Positions 26,915 to 36,848 of a stretch of 64,000 nt of DNA are shown here, piece after piece. The notes beneath the pieces were generated by a model that worked only from the letters and a program-made list of their open reading frames with translations, was not told the DNA's origin and made no database searches. Origin of the DNA: Flavobacterium sp. ASV13 (lineage in GTDB: Bacteria; Bacteroidota; Bacteroidia; Flavobacteriales; Flavobacteriaceae); contig NZ_JQJY01000005.1 in the NCBI RefSeq assembly GCF_000745775.1, forward strand, positions 248,001 through 312,000. The letters run 5' to 3'. Positions within the stretch are counted from its first letter, which is position 1. Each line of letters begins with the position of its first letter. The translations under genes were made by a program, and so were the position numbers.

Positions 26915-28915
26915 ATGATTGAAAACAGCAATAATTCAGATATTCAGGCCGGAGACCAACATAGCAATCATGCTGAGCACGATAAATCAGCTCCGGAAAA
27001 GCAACAAACAATACATTCAGATGATGATGGTCACGACCATAATGCAACTGATACGGATTCGGGATGGAAAAGCCACTGGCAGCTGTTACTTGCCATTATA
27101 ATACTGGTGGCAATGTTAGTACTTGAATTTGGCTTTGAGTTTGTCCCGCCATTCCCTGCCAACCTTATAATTTTTTCTGCCGCTTATCTCCTTGCAGGCT
27201 ACAATGTATTATATATGGCTTACAGAAAAGCTAAACGATTTGATTTTTTTAATGAATTTTTCCTGATGAGCGTTGCCACGATTGGGGCATTTGTAATTGG
27301 GTCTTATAGCGAAGGTGTTGCTGTGATGGCGTTTTATTCTGTAGGCGAGTGGTTTCAGGATGCTGCAGTTAACCGCGCCAAAAGAAGCATTCAGGCACTT
27401 CTGGACATCAGGCCTGATAAGGTTGCTGTTCAAAGAGATGGTGGTTTTGTAGTCGTGGATCCCAAAGAAGTAAAACCAGAAGAGATTATACAAATAAAGC
27501 CTGGTGAAAAAGTGGCTTTGGATGGCGAACTGCTTTCTGAAAAAGCTTCATTTAACACAGCAGCACTCACAGGAGAAAGCAAACCTGACACCAAAAATAA
27601 AGGAGAACAGATATACGCTGGTATGATCAATTTAAATACCGTTTCCGAAATCAAGGTTACCTCACTTTTTCAGGATAGCAAGCTAAGTAAAATTTTGGAA
27701 ATGGTTCAGGATGCCACATCGCGCAAATCGCAAACACAGTTATTCATCAGCAGGTTTGCTAAAATTTACACTCCTATTGTTTTTGCCCTGGCGCTCGCAG
27801 TGTGTTTTATTCCTTTTTTCTTCGTAGATCCTTATGTTTTCAATGTATGGTTTTACAGAGCCTTAGTGTTCTTGGTCATAAGCTGTCCTTGTGCTCTTGT
27901 GGTTTCGATACCACTTGGGTATTTCGGTGGAATCGGACTGGCATCAAGAAATGGCATACTTTTTAAAGGTTCAAATTTTCTTGATGTAATGACTGAAATT
28001 AATGTAGTTGTCATGGATAAAACAGGCACTCTTACCGAAGGTATATTTAAAGTGCAGGATATCAAATCAAAAGAAATTCCCCAGGAGGAGCTTCTTAAAT
28101 ATGCCGCAGCTATTGAAAGCCAGTCCACACACCCTATTGGACTTGCTGTTGTGGAACATGCCGGGAAGGATTCCATTAAAGGTATAGAAATTTCCAACGT
28201 GGAAGAAATATCCGGCCATGGACTCAAAGGAACCATAGCCGGCAAGGAAGTCCTTGCCGGAAATACAAAGCTCATGAAAAAATTTGGCATCGAATATCCT
28301 GCCGAAATTGATGCGATTGTATATACTATTGTAGTACTCTCCCTTGATAAAAAGTATGCAGGACATATAACCATCGCAGATAAAATAAAAGAAGATGCCT
28401 TACAGGCCATCAAAGATTTACATGAATTAAAAATACAAACTGTAATGCTTTCCGGTGATAAGCAAACCGTTGTCGATGAAGTTGCCAGAAACCTCGGCAT
28501 TGACAATGCGTACGGAGATTTGCTGCCGGAAGGAAAAGTAGAAAAAGTTACAGCGCTGAAAAATGAAGGAAAGAAAATTGCTTTTGTCGGTGACGGCGTC
28601 AATGATGCTCCTGTTGTAGCATTGGCAGATGCCGGAATTGCCATGGGTGGACTGGGCAGTGATGCCACAATCGAAACTGCTGACATTGTGATACAAAATG
28701 ACCAGCCCTCTAAGATCGTTACGTCAATAAAAATTGGAAAACTTACAAAAAAAATTGTTTGGCAGAATATTATCCTGGCAATGGTCGTAAAGGTAATAGT
28801 GTTGGCATTAGGCGCCGGGGGGGTTGCCACCCTTTGGGAAGCTGTTATTGCTGATGTTGGGGTATCGCTCTTAGCTATACTTAATGCCGTTAGGATCCAA
28901 AGATTAAAAATCTAA
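26915..28915 (+). CDS. Zn/Cd/Pb-type P1B ATPase (ZntA/CadA-like)
   Basis: This 666-residue pump has no HMA domain. Its N-terminus is His/Asp-rich (HSNHAEHD, DDDGHDHN), a likely Zn-binding tail. Eight membrane helices surround TGES (about 221), the CPC motif in SCPCALVVSIPLGYFGG (about 325), DKTGTLTEG (about 368) and GDGVNDAPV (about 562). The last helices carry ALWEAVIADVGV-like sequence (TLWEAVIADVGV), where the Asp is a metal ligand in P1B-2 pumps. So it exports divalent cations. A decayed relative lies at 24256-24545. It is followed by a terminator. Confidence 0.93.
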   Translation: MIENSNNSDIQAGDQHSNHAEHDKSAPEKQQTIHSDDDGHDHNATDTDSGWKSHWQLLLAIIILVAMLVLEFGFEFVPPFPANLIIFSAAYLLAGYNVLYMAYRKAKRFDFFNEFFLMSVATIGAFVIGSYSEGVAVMAFYSVGEWFQDAAVNRAKRSIQALLDIRPDKVAVQRDGGFVVVDPKEVKPEEIIQIKPGEKVALDGELLSEKASFNTAALTGESKPDTKNKGEQIYAGMINLNTVSEIKVTSLFQDSKLSKILEMVQDATSRKSQTQLFISRFAKIYTPIVFALALAVCFIPFFFVDPYVFNVWFYRALVFLVISCPCALVVSIPLGYFGGIGLASRNGILFKGSNFLDVMTEINVVVMDKTGTLTEGIFKVQDIKSKEIPQEELLKYAAAIESQSTHPIGLAVVEHAGKDSIKGIEISNVEEISGHGLKGTIAGKEVLAGNTKLMKKFGIEYPAEIDAIVYTIVVLSLDKKYAGHITIADKIKEDALQAIKDLHELKIQTVMLSGDKQTVVDEVARNLGIDNAYGDLLPEGKVEKVTALKNEGKKIAFVGDGVNDAPVVALADAGIAMGGLGSDATIETADIVIQNDQPSKIVTSIKIGKLTKKIVWQNIILAMVVKVIVLALGAGGVATLWEAVIADVGVSLLAILNAVRIQRLKI

Positions 28916-29020
28916 TATTTATTACTGAAAATTTTATTGATCTGAGAGAACTAGCTTGATATAAAAAATGGCATCTTACTATTTTCAGTAAACAAATGCA
29001 AAAAGATTACGGAATTTTAA

Positions 29021-29063
29021 AAATTATGGGTTCATACAAATAGTATGGATCCATAATTTTTTT
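29021..29063 (+). terminator. Terminator after the Zn/Cd ATPase gene
   Basis: A 17-base arm (29021-29037) pairs with 29043-29059 with two mismatches around a 5-base loop and runs into TTTTTTT. It is 105 bp beyond the ATPase stop codon. Further on, 29064-29240 holds no gene that I can support. Confidence 0.75.
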
Positions 29064-29243
29064 ATAAATGTGTTCTAAATCGGATACTGCTGCTACATTA
29101 TTTTCTAAATTATCTGTTGTCACCTGTATTAAGTTATTGTGCTTAATCTGGAAAAAATGTAGAAAGTTGAACTGTATAATTTAAAATGAATTCCTGCTTA
29201 TAATAAAAAAAACAATTATCTGCATCCATATTATATAATTATG

Positions 29244-29251
29244 TATTTTTG
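29244..29251 (+). promoter_or_regulatory. -7 element directly before a GTG start
   Basis: TATTTTTG fits TAnnTTTG exactly. The GTG start of the small Cys-rich gene follows six bases later at 29257, so the message would be leaderless or nearly so. No clear TTG is seen 20 bp upstream. Confidence 0.5.
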
Positions 29252-29256
29252 CTTTC

Positions 29257-29577
29257 GTGAAATACATATGCACCATATTAACTCTGATTTTCATCACCCT
29301 TTCGGCCATTCCATGTGCCGATAGTCAGAGTAATGCCTTGAGTACTTCACATGTTTCCTTCTCAGATTCTTCTTCACATAAAAAACAAAGTAAAGATGAT
29401 TGTTCTCCGTTTTGCACCTGTAATTGCTGCAGAACCATTCTTTGTTTGGATTTTGGTAGCCAGATCGCAAAAGAAGTGATCGCAAGTTCACCTATAAGAA
29501 AAAAACAACAAAGCTACGTTTCAGTAGCTTACTCCCGTTTTCACGGTTCCATCTGGCAACCGCCCAAAATTAGTTAA
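29257..29577 (+). CDS. Small Cys-rich exported protein, SIWQPP family
   Basis: This 106-residue exported protein begins at GTG with MKYICTILTLIFITLSAIPC, a signal peptide. It then has DDCSPFCTCNCCRTILC and the end GSIWQPPKIS. It is 87 bp upstream of the CzcA-TolC gene, on the same strand, and is the close relative of the protein at 24618. Position at the head of an RND operon suggests a metal sensor, buffer or delivery role, which is inferred. Confidence 0.78.
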   Translation: MKYICTILTLIFITLSAIPCADSQSNALSTSHVSFSDSSSHKKQSKDDCSPFCTCNCCRTILCLDFGSQIAKEVIASSPIRKKQQSYVSVAYSRFHGSIWQPPKIS

Positions 29578-29664
29578 ATGACTTTTGTATTTTCGATCAG
29601 ATCGAAGTGATTCGTTGTGGCATCATGCCATACTATTTATCGTCATTTAACTAAATTTTCATTC

Positions 29665-32600
29665 ATGTTAAACAAAATCATCCAGTTCTCTATAAAGAAC
29701 AAATTGATTATTGGGCTTATGGTCTTAGCCTTAATAATTTGGGGAATTTATTCCGTCAGACAGCTACCTATTGATGCGGTCCCTGACATTACAAACAATC
29801 AGGTACAAATCCTAACCAGTTCTCCAAGCAACGGAGCAGAAGATATTGAACGCTTTGTCACCTTTCCTGTGGAACAGACAATGGCAACTATTAAAGACAT
29901 AGAGGAAGTTCGCTCTTTCAGCCGTTTCGGCTTGTCAGTTGTTACTGTTGTTTTTAAGGAAAATATTGATATCTACTGGGCAAGACAGCAAGTTGCAGAA
30001 CGTCTTAGCGAAGCAAGCGAACAAATTCCTCCTGGTATGGGATTGCCGCAGATGGCTCCCGTTTCAACCGGCTTAGGTGAGATCTACCAATACGTACTGC
30101 ATCCTAAAAAAGGACAGGAAAAAAAGTATAATGCCACAGAGCTTCGTACCATTCAGGACTGGATTGTGCGAAGACAGCTCTTAGGAGTTGACGGTATCGC
30201 TGATGTCAGCAGCTTTGGAGGTTTTCTTAAACAATATGAAATAACCCTTAATCCTGACAAACTGCGCAGTATGAACATCAGTATAAATGATGTCTTTCAA
30301 GCACTTGAGAAAAACAACCAAAATACGGGCGGAGCCTATATTGATAAAAAACCAAATGCCTACTTCATTCGAAGCGAGGGTTTAATCAATAATGTTGATG
30401 ATATTGAAAACATTGTCGTTAAAACCAATGCTAACAGTACTCCTGTTTTAATTCGAAATGTCGCCGAGGTTAATATTGGGGCAGCTACCCGGTATGGTGC
30501 AATGACAAGAAACGATGAAGGTGAAGTGGTCGGCGGAATTGTTTTGATGTTAAAAGGGGCCAATGCATCCAAAGTAATTGGGAATGTAAAAACCCGAATG
30601 GAGCAGATTAAAAAAACTCTGCCGGAAGGTGTTACTATAGAACCTTTCTTAGACAGGACTAAATTGGTTGACAATGCTATCGGCACAGTTACCAAAAATC
30701 TTGCAGAAGGAGCACTTATTGTAATATTTGTCTTGGTATTGCTTTTAGGAAATTTGAGAGCCGGACTTATTGTGGCATCTGTAATCCCACTGGCTATGCT
30801 ATTTGCTATATGCCTTATGAATCTCTTTGGTGTCGATGGCAATTTGATGAGCCTGGGTGCAATTGATTTTGGATTAATTGTAGATGGAGCCGTCATAATT
30901 ATAGAGGCCACAATGCATTATCTGCATGTCAAACATAAGGGCCAAGTCCTTACACAGGAACAGATGGATCACAGCGTTATGAGTAATGCGCGTAAAATGA
31001 TGAGTTCTGCTGCCTTTGGTCAAATCGTGATTCTTATCGTATATCTACCAATTCTGGTATTGGTAGGCGTAGAAGGCAAAATGTTCAGGCCTATGGCACA
31101 AACAGTATCTTTTGCAATATTGGGAGCTTTTATACTTTCATTGACTTACGTGCCTGTTATGAGTGCGCTATTTTTAAGCAAAAAAGTAGCTGTAAAGGAA
31201 AATATTTCAGATCGGATTGTTAATGCTATACAAAGGGCCTATACACCGATTTTGGCTTTTGCACTTCGCTCCAAAGCTATTATAGTGGGGATTGCCGTTG
31301 GAATGCTGGTATTAAGCATGATCGTGTTTACTTATCTCGGAGCCGAATTTATTCCGACGCTCGAAGAAGGCGATTTTGCTGTAGAACTTAGAGTCCTGAC
31401 CGGCAGCAGCCTTTCTCAGACCATTGAAACAACACAAAAAACAGCTAAGGTACTTAAAGATAATTTTCCTGAAGTAAAGGAAGTTATTGGTAAGATTGGT
31501 TCTTCTGAGATTCCTACCGACCCCATGCCTGTAGAAGCATGTGATATGATGGTTATCTTAAAAGATAAAAGTGAGTGGACAAGTGCTGACAATTCAGCCG
31601 ACCTCGCAGAATTGATGCAGAAAAAACTTGAAGAAAATATAGCAGGAGCCACTTTTGGATTCCAACAGCCGATTCAAATGCGTTCCAATGAATTAATTTC
31701 AGGTGTAAAACAGGACGTGGCCATTAAAATATTTGGTGAAGATTTAGATAAACTATCCAAATACGCTAAACAAATAGGTTCAATAGCGGGTAAAATCAAT
31801 GGTGCAGAGGACATTTATGTGGAGCAGGTTTCAGGGCTGCCACAAATTGTAATTGGCTTTCAAAGAGATAAAATAGCACAGTTTGGTCTAAATGTAGAAG
31901 ATGTAAATACAGCGATTCGCTCGGCCTTTGCCGGTGAAGCCGCAGGACTGGTTTTTGAAGGCGAGAAAAGATTCAGTCTGGTAGTAAGACTTGGAAAAGA
32001 AAATCGACAGTCGATCGATGATATAAAAAACCTCTTTATTACTGCCCCTAATGGAAATCAGATTCCTTTAGATCAGCTTGCCAATGTTAGTTTTAAAGAA
32101 GGTCCAAACCAGATACAGAGAGAAGATGCCAAAAGAAGAATTATTGTCGGCTTTAATGTGCGTGGAAGGGATGTAGAGAGTGTTGTTGCTGAAATTCAGA
32201 AAAAAATAGACACACAGGTTAAATTCGAATCAGGTTATTATCCTACTTATGGAGGTACATTTGAAAATCTGCAGGCTGCAAAAGAACGTCTGACTATTGC
32301 TGTACCTGCATCGCTTATGCTGATATTTTTATTATTGTTCTTTGCTTTTGGTTCCGTTAAGCAGGCATTGCTAATATTTACTGCCATTCCTTTATCAGCC
32401 ATTGGAGGTATATTTGCCTTATGGATGCGAGGCATGCCGTTTAGTATTTCAGCTGGAGTCGGCTTTATCGCTCTTTTTGGTGTTGCAGTATTAAATGGTA
32501 TAGTACTGATTGCCGAATTTAATCTCCTGAAGAGAGAAGGTATGGATGACCTAAAACAAATCGTTATAAAGGGAACTTCTGTCAGGCTAAGGCCCGTAGT

Positions 32601-34038
32601 AATGACAGCCCTTGTGGCTTCACTTGGATTTTTGCCAATGGCTCTATCCCATGGTAGTGGAGGAGAAGTGCAAAAACCTCTGGCGACAGTAGTAATAGGC
32701 GGTTTATTTACTGCAACGTTGCTTACTTTACTGGTCCTGCCAATACTTTATATCTGGTTTGAAAAATTTAATAAAAAAGCTATGAAGATAAATCCAACAG
32801 TAGCCATTATTGTTTTAGTGCTTACAGCTAATTTTGCGACAGCACAAAATAAGACCTTAACCTTAGAACAGTCTATCGAAGAGGGATTGCGCAACAACCG
32901 CGAAGTACTCATCTCTCAATTGGATATTAATTATCAGCAACAGCTGAAAAAATCCGCTGTAGAAATCCCAAAAACTGAAATTTCAGGTCAGTTTGGACAA
33001 TACAACAGCTATGTGAAAAACGATAAAAATTTTGCTGTATCCCAGACTATTCCTTTTCCAACTGTCTTTGGAGCAAATGCAGCATTAGGAAATGCGTTGG
33101 TAAAAAGTAGTGAGTTAAGAACAAATATCACTAAAAATGAACTAATCTACCGTATCAGAAACACATATACAAATTTACAGTATTTGTATGCAAGGCAGGC
33201 CCTTCTGAGAAAGCAGGACAGTATATTTTCCGGCTTCCTTAAATCAGCAAAACTGCGCTTCGAAACAGGGGAAAGTACCCTCTTGGAACAAAGCACTGCT
33301 GAGACACAACTAAACGAGACACGGAATGTTTTAAGACAGGACGAGGCAAATATTGAAATTTATCTTTCGCAGCTTCAAGCATTACTGGGAAGCAGCGAGC
33401 GTATAGCTATTGCAGATAAAACTTTAGTACTCTCCGATTATACAGCTGTGGATAATGCTGCACTTGCATCTTCAAATCCTGCATTGGCATTTATACAGCA
33501 ACAGATCGAGGTTGCAAAACTTCAAAAAAGAGTACAGAAAACAAAATCACTGCCCGATCTAACCTTTGGTTATTTTAATCAATCCCTCATAGGCTCTCCT
33601 CTTAATGCTTCGGGAACCGAGCTCGCCCGTTCAGGCGACAGGTTTCAGGGGTTTCAGGCCGGTATCTCTTTACCAATTTTCTTTGGCTCATACAGTTCAA
33701 GAGTAAAAGCAGCCGAAATTAATACTCAGGTAGCTTCTAAAACACTGGAGAGTCAACAGATAACGATAAAAGGACAGTTTGAGCAGGCCTCGCAGGAATA
33801 CATGAAAAATAAAACAAGTATTGATTACTATCTAACATCTGGCTTGCCAAATGCTGAACTACTCTTAAACAAAAGTGAAAGCGCATACAAAAATGGTGAT
33901 ATCAGTTATGCCGAAAATCTTTTTAATTTAAGGACCGCCACCGGAATCCAGGAGAATTATTTGTCAGCAATTTTACAATACAACCTGAGTATTTCCCTGT
34001 TGGAATACCTTTCAGGAACAAACCAATTATCAAGATAA
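29665..34038 (+). CDS. CzcA/CusA-type RND metal pump fused to a TolC-like channel
   Basis: This 1457-residue protein starts at ATG 29665 (MLNKIIQFSIKNKLIIGLMV). The longer frame from 29617 adds residues without membrane character and is rejected. Residues 1-1037 are a complete heavy-metal RND pump with QLPIDAVPDITNNQVQIL, the proton-relay helix (LGAIDFGLIVDGAVIIIEA) and late helices. At about 1040 the sequence MKINPTVAIIVLVLTANFAT looks like a signal peptide or extra membrane helix. A TolC/CzcC-like helical domain follows to the end. The pump and its outer-membrane channel are thus one reading frame. The substrate is probably Zn, Cd or Co from the neighbours. The adaptor gene is 11 bp downstream. 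Confidence 0.9.
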   Translation: MLNKIIQFSIKNKLIIGLMVLALIIWGIYSVRQLPIDAVPDITNNQVQILTSSPSNGAEDIERFVTFPVEQTMATIKDIEEVRSFSRFGLSVVTVVFKENIDIYWARQQVAERLSEASEQIPPGMGLPQMAPVSTGLGEIYQYVLHPKKGQEKKYNATELRTIQDWIVRRQLLGVDGIADVSSFGGFLKQYEITLNPDKLRSMNISINDVFQALEKNNQNTGGAYIDKKPNAYFIRSEGLINNVDDIENIVVKTNANSTPVLIRNVAEVNIGAATRYGAMTRNDEGEVVGGIVLMLKGANASKVIGNVKTRMEQIKKTLPEGVTIEPFLDRTKLVDNAIGTVTKNLAEGALIVIFVLVLLLGNLRAGLIVASVIPLAMLFAICLMNLFGVDGNLMSLGAIDFGLIVDGAVIIIEATMHYLHVKHKGQVLTQEQMDHSVMSNARKMMSSAAFGQIVILIVYLPILVLVGVEGKMFRPMAQTVSFAILGAFILSLTYVPVMSALFLSKKVAVKENISDRIVNAIQRAYTPILAFALRSKAIIVGIAVGMLVLSMIVFTYLGAEFIPTLEEGDFAVELRVLTGSSLSQTIETTQKTAKVLKDNFPEVKEVIGKIGSSEIPTDPMPVEACDMMVILKDKSEWTSADNSADLAELMQKKLEENIAGATFGFQQPIQMRSNELISGVKQDVAIKIFGEDLDKLSKYAKQIGSIAGKINGAEDIYVEQVSGLPQIVIGFQRDKIAQFGLNVEDVNTAIRSAFAGEAAGLVFEGEKRFSLVVRLGKENRQSIDDIKNLFITAPNGNQIPLDQLANVSFKEGPNQIQREDAKRRIIVGFNVRGRDVESVVAEIQKKIDTQVKFESGYYPTYGGTFENLQAAKERLTIAVPASLMLIFLLLFFAFGSVKQALLIFTAIPLSAIGGIFALWMRGMPFSISAGVGFIALFGVAVLNGIVLIAEFNLLKREGMDDLKQIVIKGTSVRLRPVVMTALVASLGFLPMALSHGSGGEVQKPLATVVIGGLFTATLLTLLVLPILYIWFEKFNKKAMKINPTVAIIVLVLTANFATAQNKTLTLEQSIEEGLRNNREVLISQLDINYQQQLKKSAVEIPKTEISGQFGQYNSYVKNDKNFAVSQTIPFPTVFGANAALGNALVKSSELRTNITKNELIYRIRNTYTNLQYLYARQALLRKQDSIFSGFLKSAKLRFETGESTLLEQSTAETQLNETRNVLRQDEANIEIYLSQLQALLGSSERIAIADKTLVLSDYTAVDNAALASSNPALAFIQQQIEVAKLQKRVQKTKSLPDLTFGYFNQSLIGSPLNASGTELARSGDRFQGFQAGISLPIFFGSYSSRVKAAEINTQVASKTLESQQITIKGQFEQASQEYMKNKTSIDYYLTSGLPNAELLLNKSESAYKNGDISYAENLFNLRTATGIQENYLSAILQYNLSISLLEYLSGTNQLSR

Positions 34039-34049
34039 AATCAAAAAAT

Positions 34050-35231
34050 ATGAATATTCTATATAAAACATCTATGTTATTTTTAGCTGTAACTCTGTTT
34101 ACAGCATGCGGCGATAAGACCAAGGAATCAGAGCCTGCTGCAGCTGAGGCAAAACCTGCAGCACAGGCAAACATTGTAGAGATTACCGCAGAGCAATATA
34201 ATTCAGCAGCTATCGAACTCGGCTCCATTGAATCAAAAGCGTTAAGTGGCACTACCAAGGTAAATGGCATACTTGATGTTCCTCCGCAGAATCTTGTTTC
34301 CATATCTACACCATTTGGAGGCTTTGTGAAGAGTACAACATTGTTACAGGGAATGAAAGTAAGCAAAGGCCAGCTCGTGGCCATGATGCAAAACCCTGAT
34401 TATATACAGCCTCAGCAGGATTATATCGATCTTAAAAGCCAGTTGAACTATTTGAAACAGGATTATGATCGTCAGCTGCAATTGTCGAAAGAAAATGTTA
34501 ATGCGTTAAAAACATTACAGAAATCCAAATCAGAATATGAGAGTGTCCGCGCACGCGTTGCAGGGCTTAAATCAAAACTGCAGTTAATGAATGTCAATAT
34601 TTTAAGCCTTGAAAAGGGAACTATACAAAGCTCAATTCCACTATATTCACCGATAAATGGGTATGTGACCCAAGTAAATACAAATATTGGCGCTTTTGTA
34701 AATTCTGAAGATGTTCTCTTTAAAATTGCTGACACGGGAAATCTTCACGCTGAACTTACGGTATTTGAAAAAGATGTTCCAAAACTTCAAATAGGTCAAA
34801 AAGTAAGGTTCACACTTGCAAATGAAACAAAAGAAAGAACCGCTACTGTAACTTTAATCGGTAGAGAAATCAGTGCAGAAAGAACAGTGCAGATCCACTG
34901 TAAATTAGATCAGAATGATAAGAATCTCTTGCCGGGGATGTATCTGAAAGCCCTCGTTGAGAGCGGAAGCTCACAGGTCCCTGCAGTAGTTTCAAAAGCT
35001 GTCGTGGAATTCGAAGGGAGCAAATATATCTTTGTAGCAGATGGCCAGACAAAAGATAAGCATGGTAATGTAAACCGTTTTAAATTAATGAACGTTAAAA
35101 CAGGAATCTCAGAATTGAACTATACTGAAATCATTTTTGATGAACAGACTGATTATAAAAACCTTAAAATAGTTATTAATGGCGCTTATGATTTACTGTC
35201 GAAAATGAAAAACAGCGGCGAAGAAGATTAA
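34050..35231 (+). CDS. RND efflux periplasmic adaptor (CzcB type)
   Basis: This 393-residue lipoprotein (LFTAC near residue 20) has an Ala/Pro-rich linker. The membrane-fusion core follows: VNGILDVPPQNLVSISTPFG and, in the second half, IPLYSPINGYVTQVNTNIGA. It lacks the CPMHP...CPxCGM module of the copper adaptors, which fits a divalent-cation system. It lies 11 bp after the CzcA-TolC gene and is the last member of that operon. Confidence 0.92.
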   Translation: MNILYKTSMLFLAVTLFTACGDKTKESEPAAAEAKPAAQANIVEITAEQYNSAAIELGSIESKALSGTTKVNGILDVPPQNLVSISTPFGGFVKSTTLLQGMKVSKGQLVAMMQNPDYIQPQQDYIDLKSQLNYLKQDYDRQLQLSKENVNALKTLQKSKSEYESVRARVAGLKSKLQLMNVNILSLEKGTIQSSIPLYSPINGYVTQVNTNIGAFVNSEDVLFKIADTGNLHAELTVFEKDVPKLQIGQKVRFTLANETKERTATVTLIGREISAERTVQIHCKLDQNDKNLLPGMYLKALVESGSSQVPAVVSKAVVEFEGSKYIFVADGQTKDKHGNVNRFKLMNVKTGISELNYTEIIFDEQTDYKNLKIVINGAYDLLSKMKNSGEED

Positions 35232-35542
35232 CACCCCGATACACAGTTCTTTATAAGCTCAGAATTCCGCGCTGGTCAAAATTGTCATATACTGCCATTA
35301 GTTTTGCTAGTGGCCGTAGTGACAAACATTTGTCCTGCAGACTGTTTTATCTTAAACAAATAACCATGAAGATGACAAATAAGCGGTCTTTAAGAGAATA
35401 GTAAAAGGACAAATACAAAAGATGATCAAACCAACTGGGACGTAAGCTGATCAAAAAGCAACAAATCATGATCAGCAGGCTTGGAAGGCAAATTTAGTGC
35501 AACTGGAAACAGGTATGTTAATATTAAATAAAATATACAGTA
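35232..35542. other. Gap of about 310 bp without a convincing gene
   Basis: No open frame with gene-like character is seen. A short in-frame stretch near 35394-35426 (RIVKGQIQKMI) weakly resembles the CsoR/FrmR family N-terminal helix, but stops follow soon and no Cys/His metal ligands can be placed. I treat it as empty. Confidence 0.4.
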
Positions 35543-36277
35543 GTGGAAATACTTTCTGAAGTTTTAGGATATGCATTTTTACCCGTAATAACCATAATCG
35601 CTGGAGGGGCTGTCGGACTTTACAAAAATCCTGGCGGTGTAATTCGCAGTTCCATTTTACATTTTGCTGCGGGTGTTGTTTTTTCTGTAGTAGCTGTGGA
35701 ACTTTTACCTGATATTGTTAAAAATCATCTGCCTATTGAGGTTGGAATAGGTTTTAGCATGGGGATTGTTTTAATGCTTTTTGTAAAGTATTTTACAGAA
35801 AGAAACCAAAAAACAGAAAATGCGCTAAATGAAAATAAAGATCGGCTGCCATTCGGCCTGCTTAGTGCTCTAATCATTGATTTAATTATTGATGGGCTTT
35901 TGCTTGGTATTGGGTTTGCCGCTGGCAAGAAGGAAGGAATACTGCTTTCTGTTGCACTGGGTTTGGAAACATTTTCTTTAGGGCTGGCCGTAGTGATAGC
36001 CTGTCGCAAAAGCAGCATTTCAAAGTTAGAAAACTTTTTGATTTTGGCAGGACTTGGCCTGACCTTCTTTATTGGAGCGCTCTTAGGAATAACTTTACTT
36101 TCTCACCTGTCTCAGGAATTATTAGAATTACTGCTTTCATTTGGTTTAGCGGCCTTGCTGTTTCTTGTAACAGAAGAACTGCTGACTGAGGCTCATGAAG
36201 AAAAAGAGTCGCCAATCCAGACAGCCTGTTTTTTTCTTGGTTTCCTGTTATTTCTAATACTGGGTATGATGAACTGA
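35543..36277 (+). CDS. ZIP-family metal transporter
   Basis: This 244-residue membrane protein has about eight helices. It has the ZIP features HFAAGVVFSVVAVELLPDI (about residues 34-52) and IIDLIIDGLLLGIGFAAGKK near 115. The characteristic His residues of the helix-4 motif are missing (DGLLLGIG instead of HN-type), so metal selectivity is unclear. The apparent start is GTG at 35543; an upstream ATG is not available in frame. ZIP proteins usually import divalent metals, which would oppose the neighbouring efflux genes, though export roles are also known. Confidence 0.78.
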   Translation: MEILSEVLGYAFLPVITIIAGGAVGLYKNPGGVIRSSILHFAAGVVFSVVAVELLPDIVKNHLPIEVGIGFSMGIVLMLFVKYFTERNQKTENALNENKDRLPFGLLSALIIDLIIDGLLLGIGFAAGKKEGILLSVALGLETFSLGLAVVIACRKSSISKLENFLILAGLGLTFFIGALLGITLLSHLSQELLELLLSFGLAALLFLVTEELLTEAHEEKESPIQTACFFLGFLLFLILGMMN

Positions 36278-36705
36278 TGTAATTAAACATTGATTCATTA
36301 TAACAATATCTGGCGGCTGACATGTATTTGTACTGATTGTTTTTTGGAGAGAAATTCTGCCTTTACGAAAACTTCCTTATAAGATTGAATTTATTTTTTT
36401 AGGATGATTTGATATTGCGGCTTAATTATTTTTAATTTCTGCTCACTTTGATTCATAAGAATGCATTTGAGTTAGACTAAGACAAGAAAAGTTTAAGTGC
36501 ATGGCACGTCACACCCGAAGTTTTACGATCAGAAAAAAATCATACAAACTTTGTTGGCATACTAAATTAAATACCTGATGCGATTATGATATTATTAATC
36601 TACGTCTACCAGATTGAGATTCAAAAAAAAATGGCTTTTAAAAATTGTGATTTGGACCTAATGTAAAGCACTCCCACTATTTTAAAGTCCAGGCCTCTAT
36701 AAATA

Positions 36706-36751
36706 AAAAGCAATAAAAAAAGTTGCTTGTATGCTGATTGCTATTTTTTGA
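36706..36751 (+). terminator. Weak terminator-like hairpin after the ZIP gene
   Basis: AAAAAGCAAT-like sequence is repeated inverted as ATTGCT followed by ATTTTTT. The stem is short and the loop is long. The rest of 36278-36848 shows no gene that I can support. Confidence 0.3.
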
Positions 36752-36848
36752 ATTGCCTTACAATGTCTTTTAGCGACAGTAAATATTGTTGTACAATTTT
36801 TAGTACATACAAATAGAACTCTAATTTTTAATTAAAACGATACATCAT

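Noticed and set aside
27853..28830. A 325-residue frame on the strand opposite the Zn/Cd ATPase
   Set aside because: It is antisense to a well-conserved gene, Ser/Ile-rich, and has no domain features. It is a shadow of codon usage.
33923..34384. A 153-residue minus-strand frame over the end of the CzcA-TolC gene and the adaptor start
   Set aside because: It overlaps two solid genes and looks like a shadow.
35340..35540. Possible CsoR-like remnant
   Set aside because: Only about ten residues fit and the frame is interrupted.
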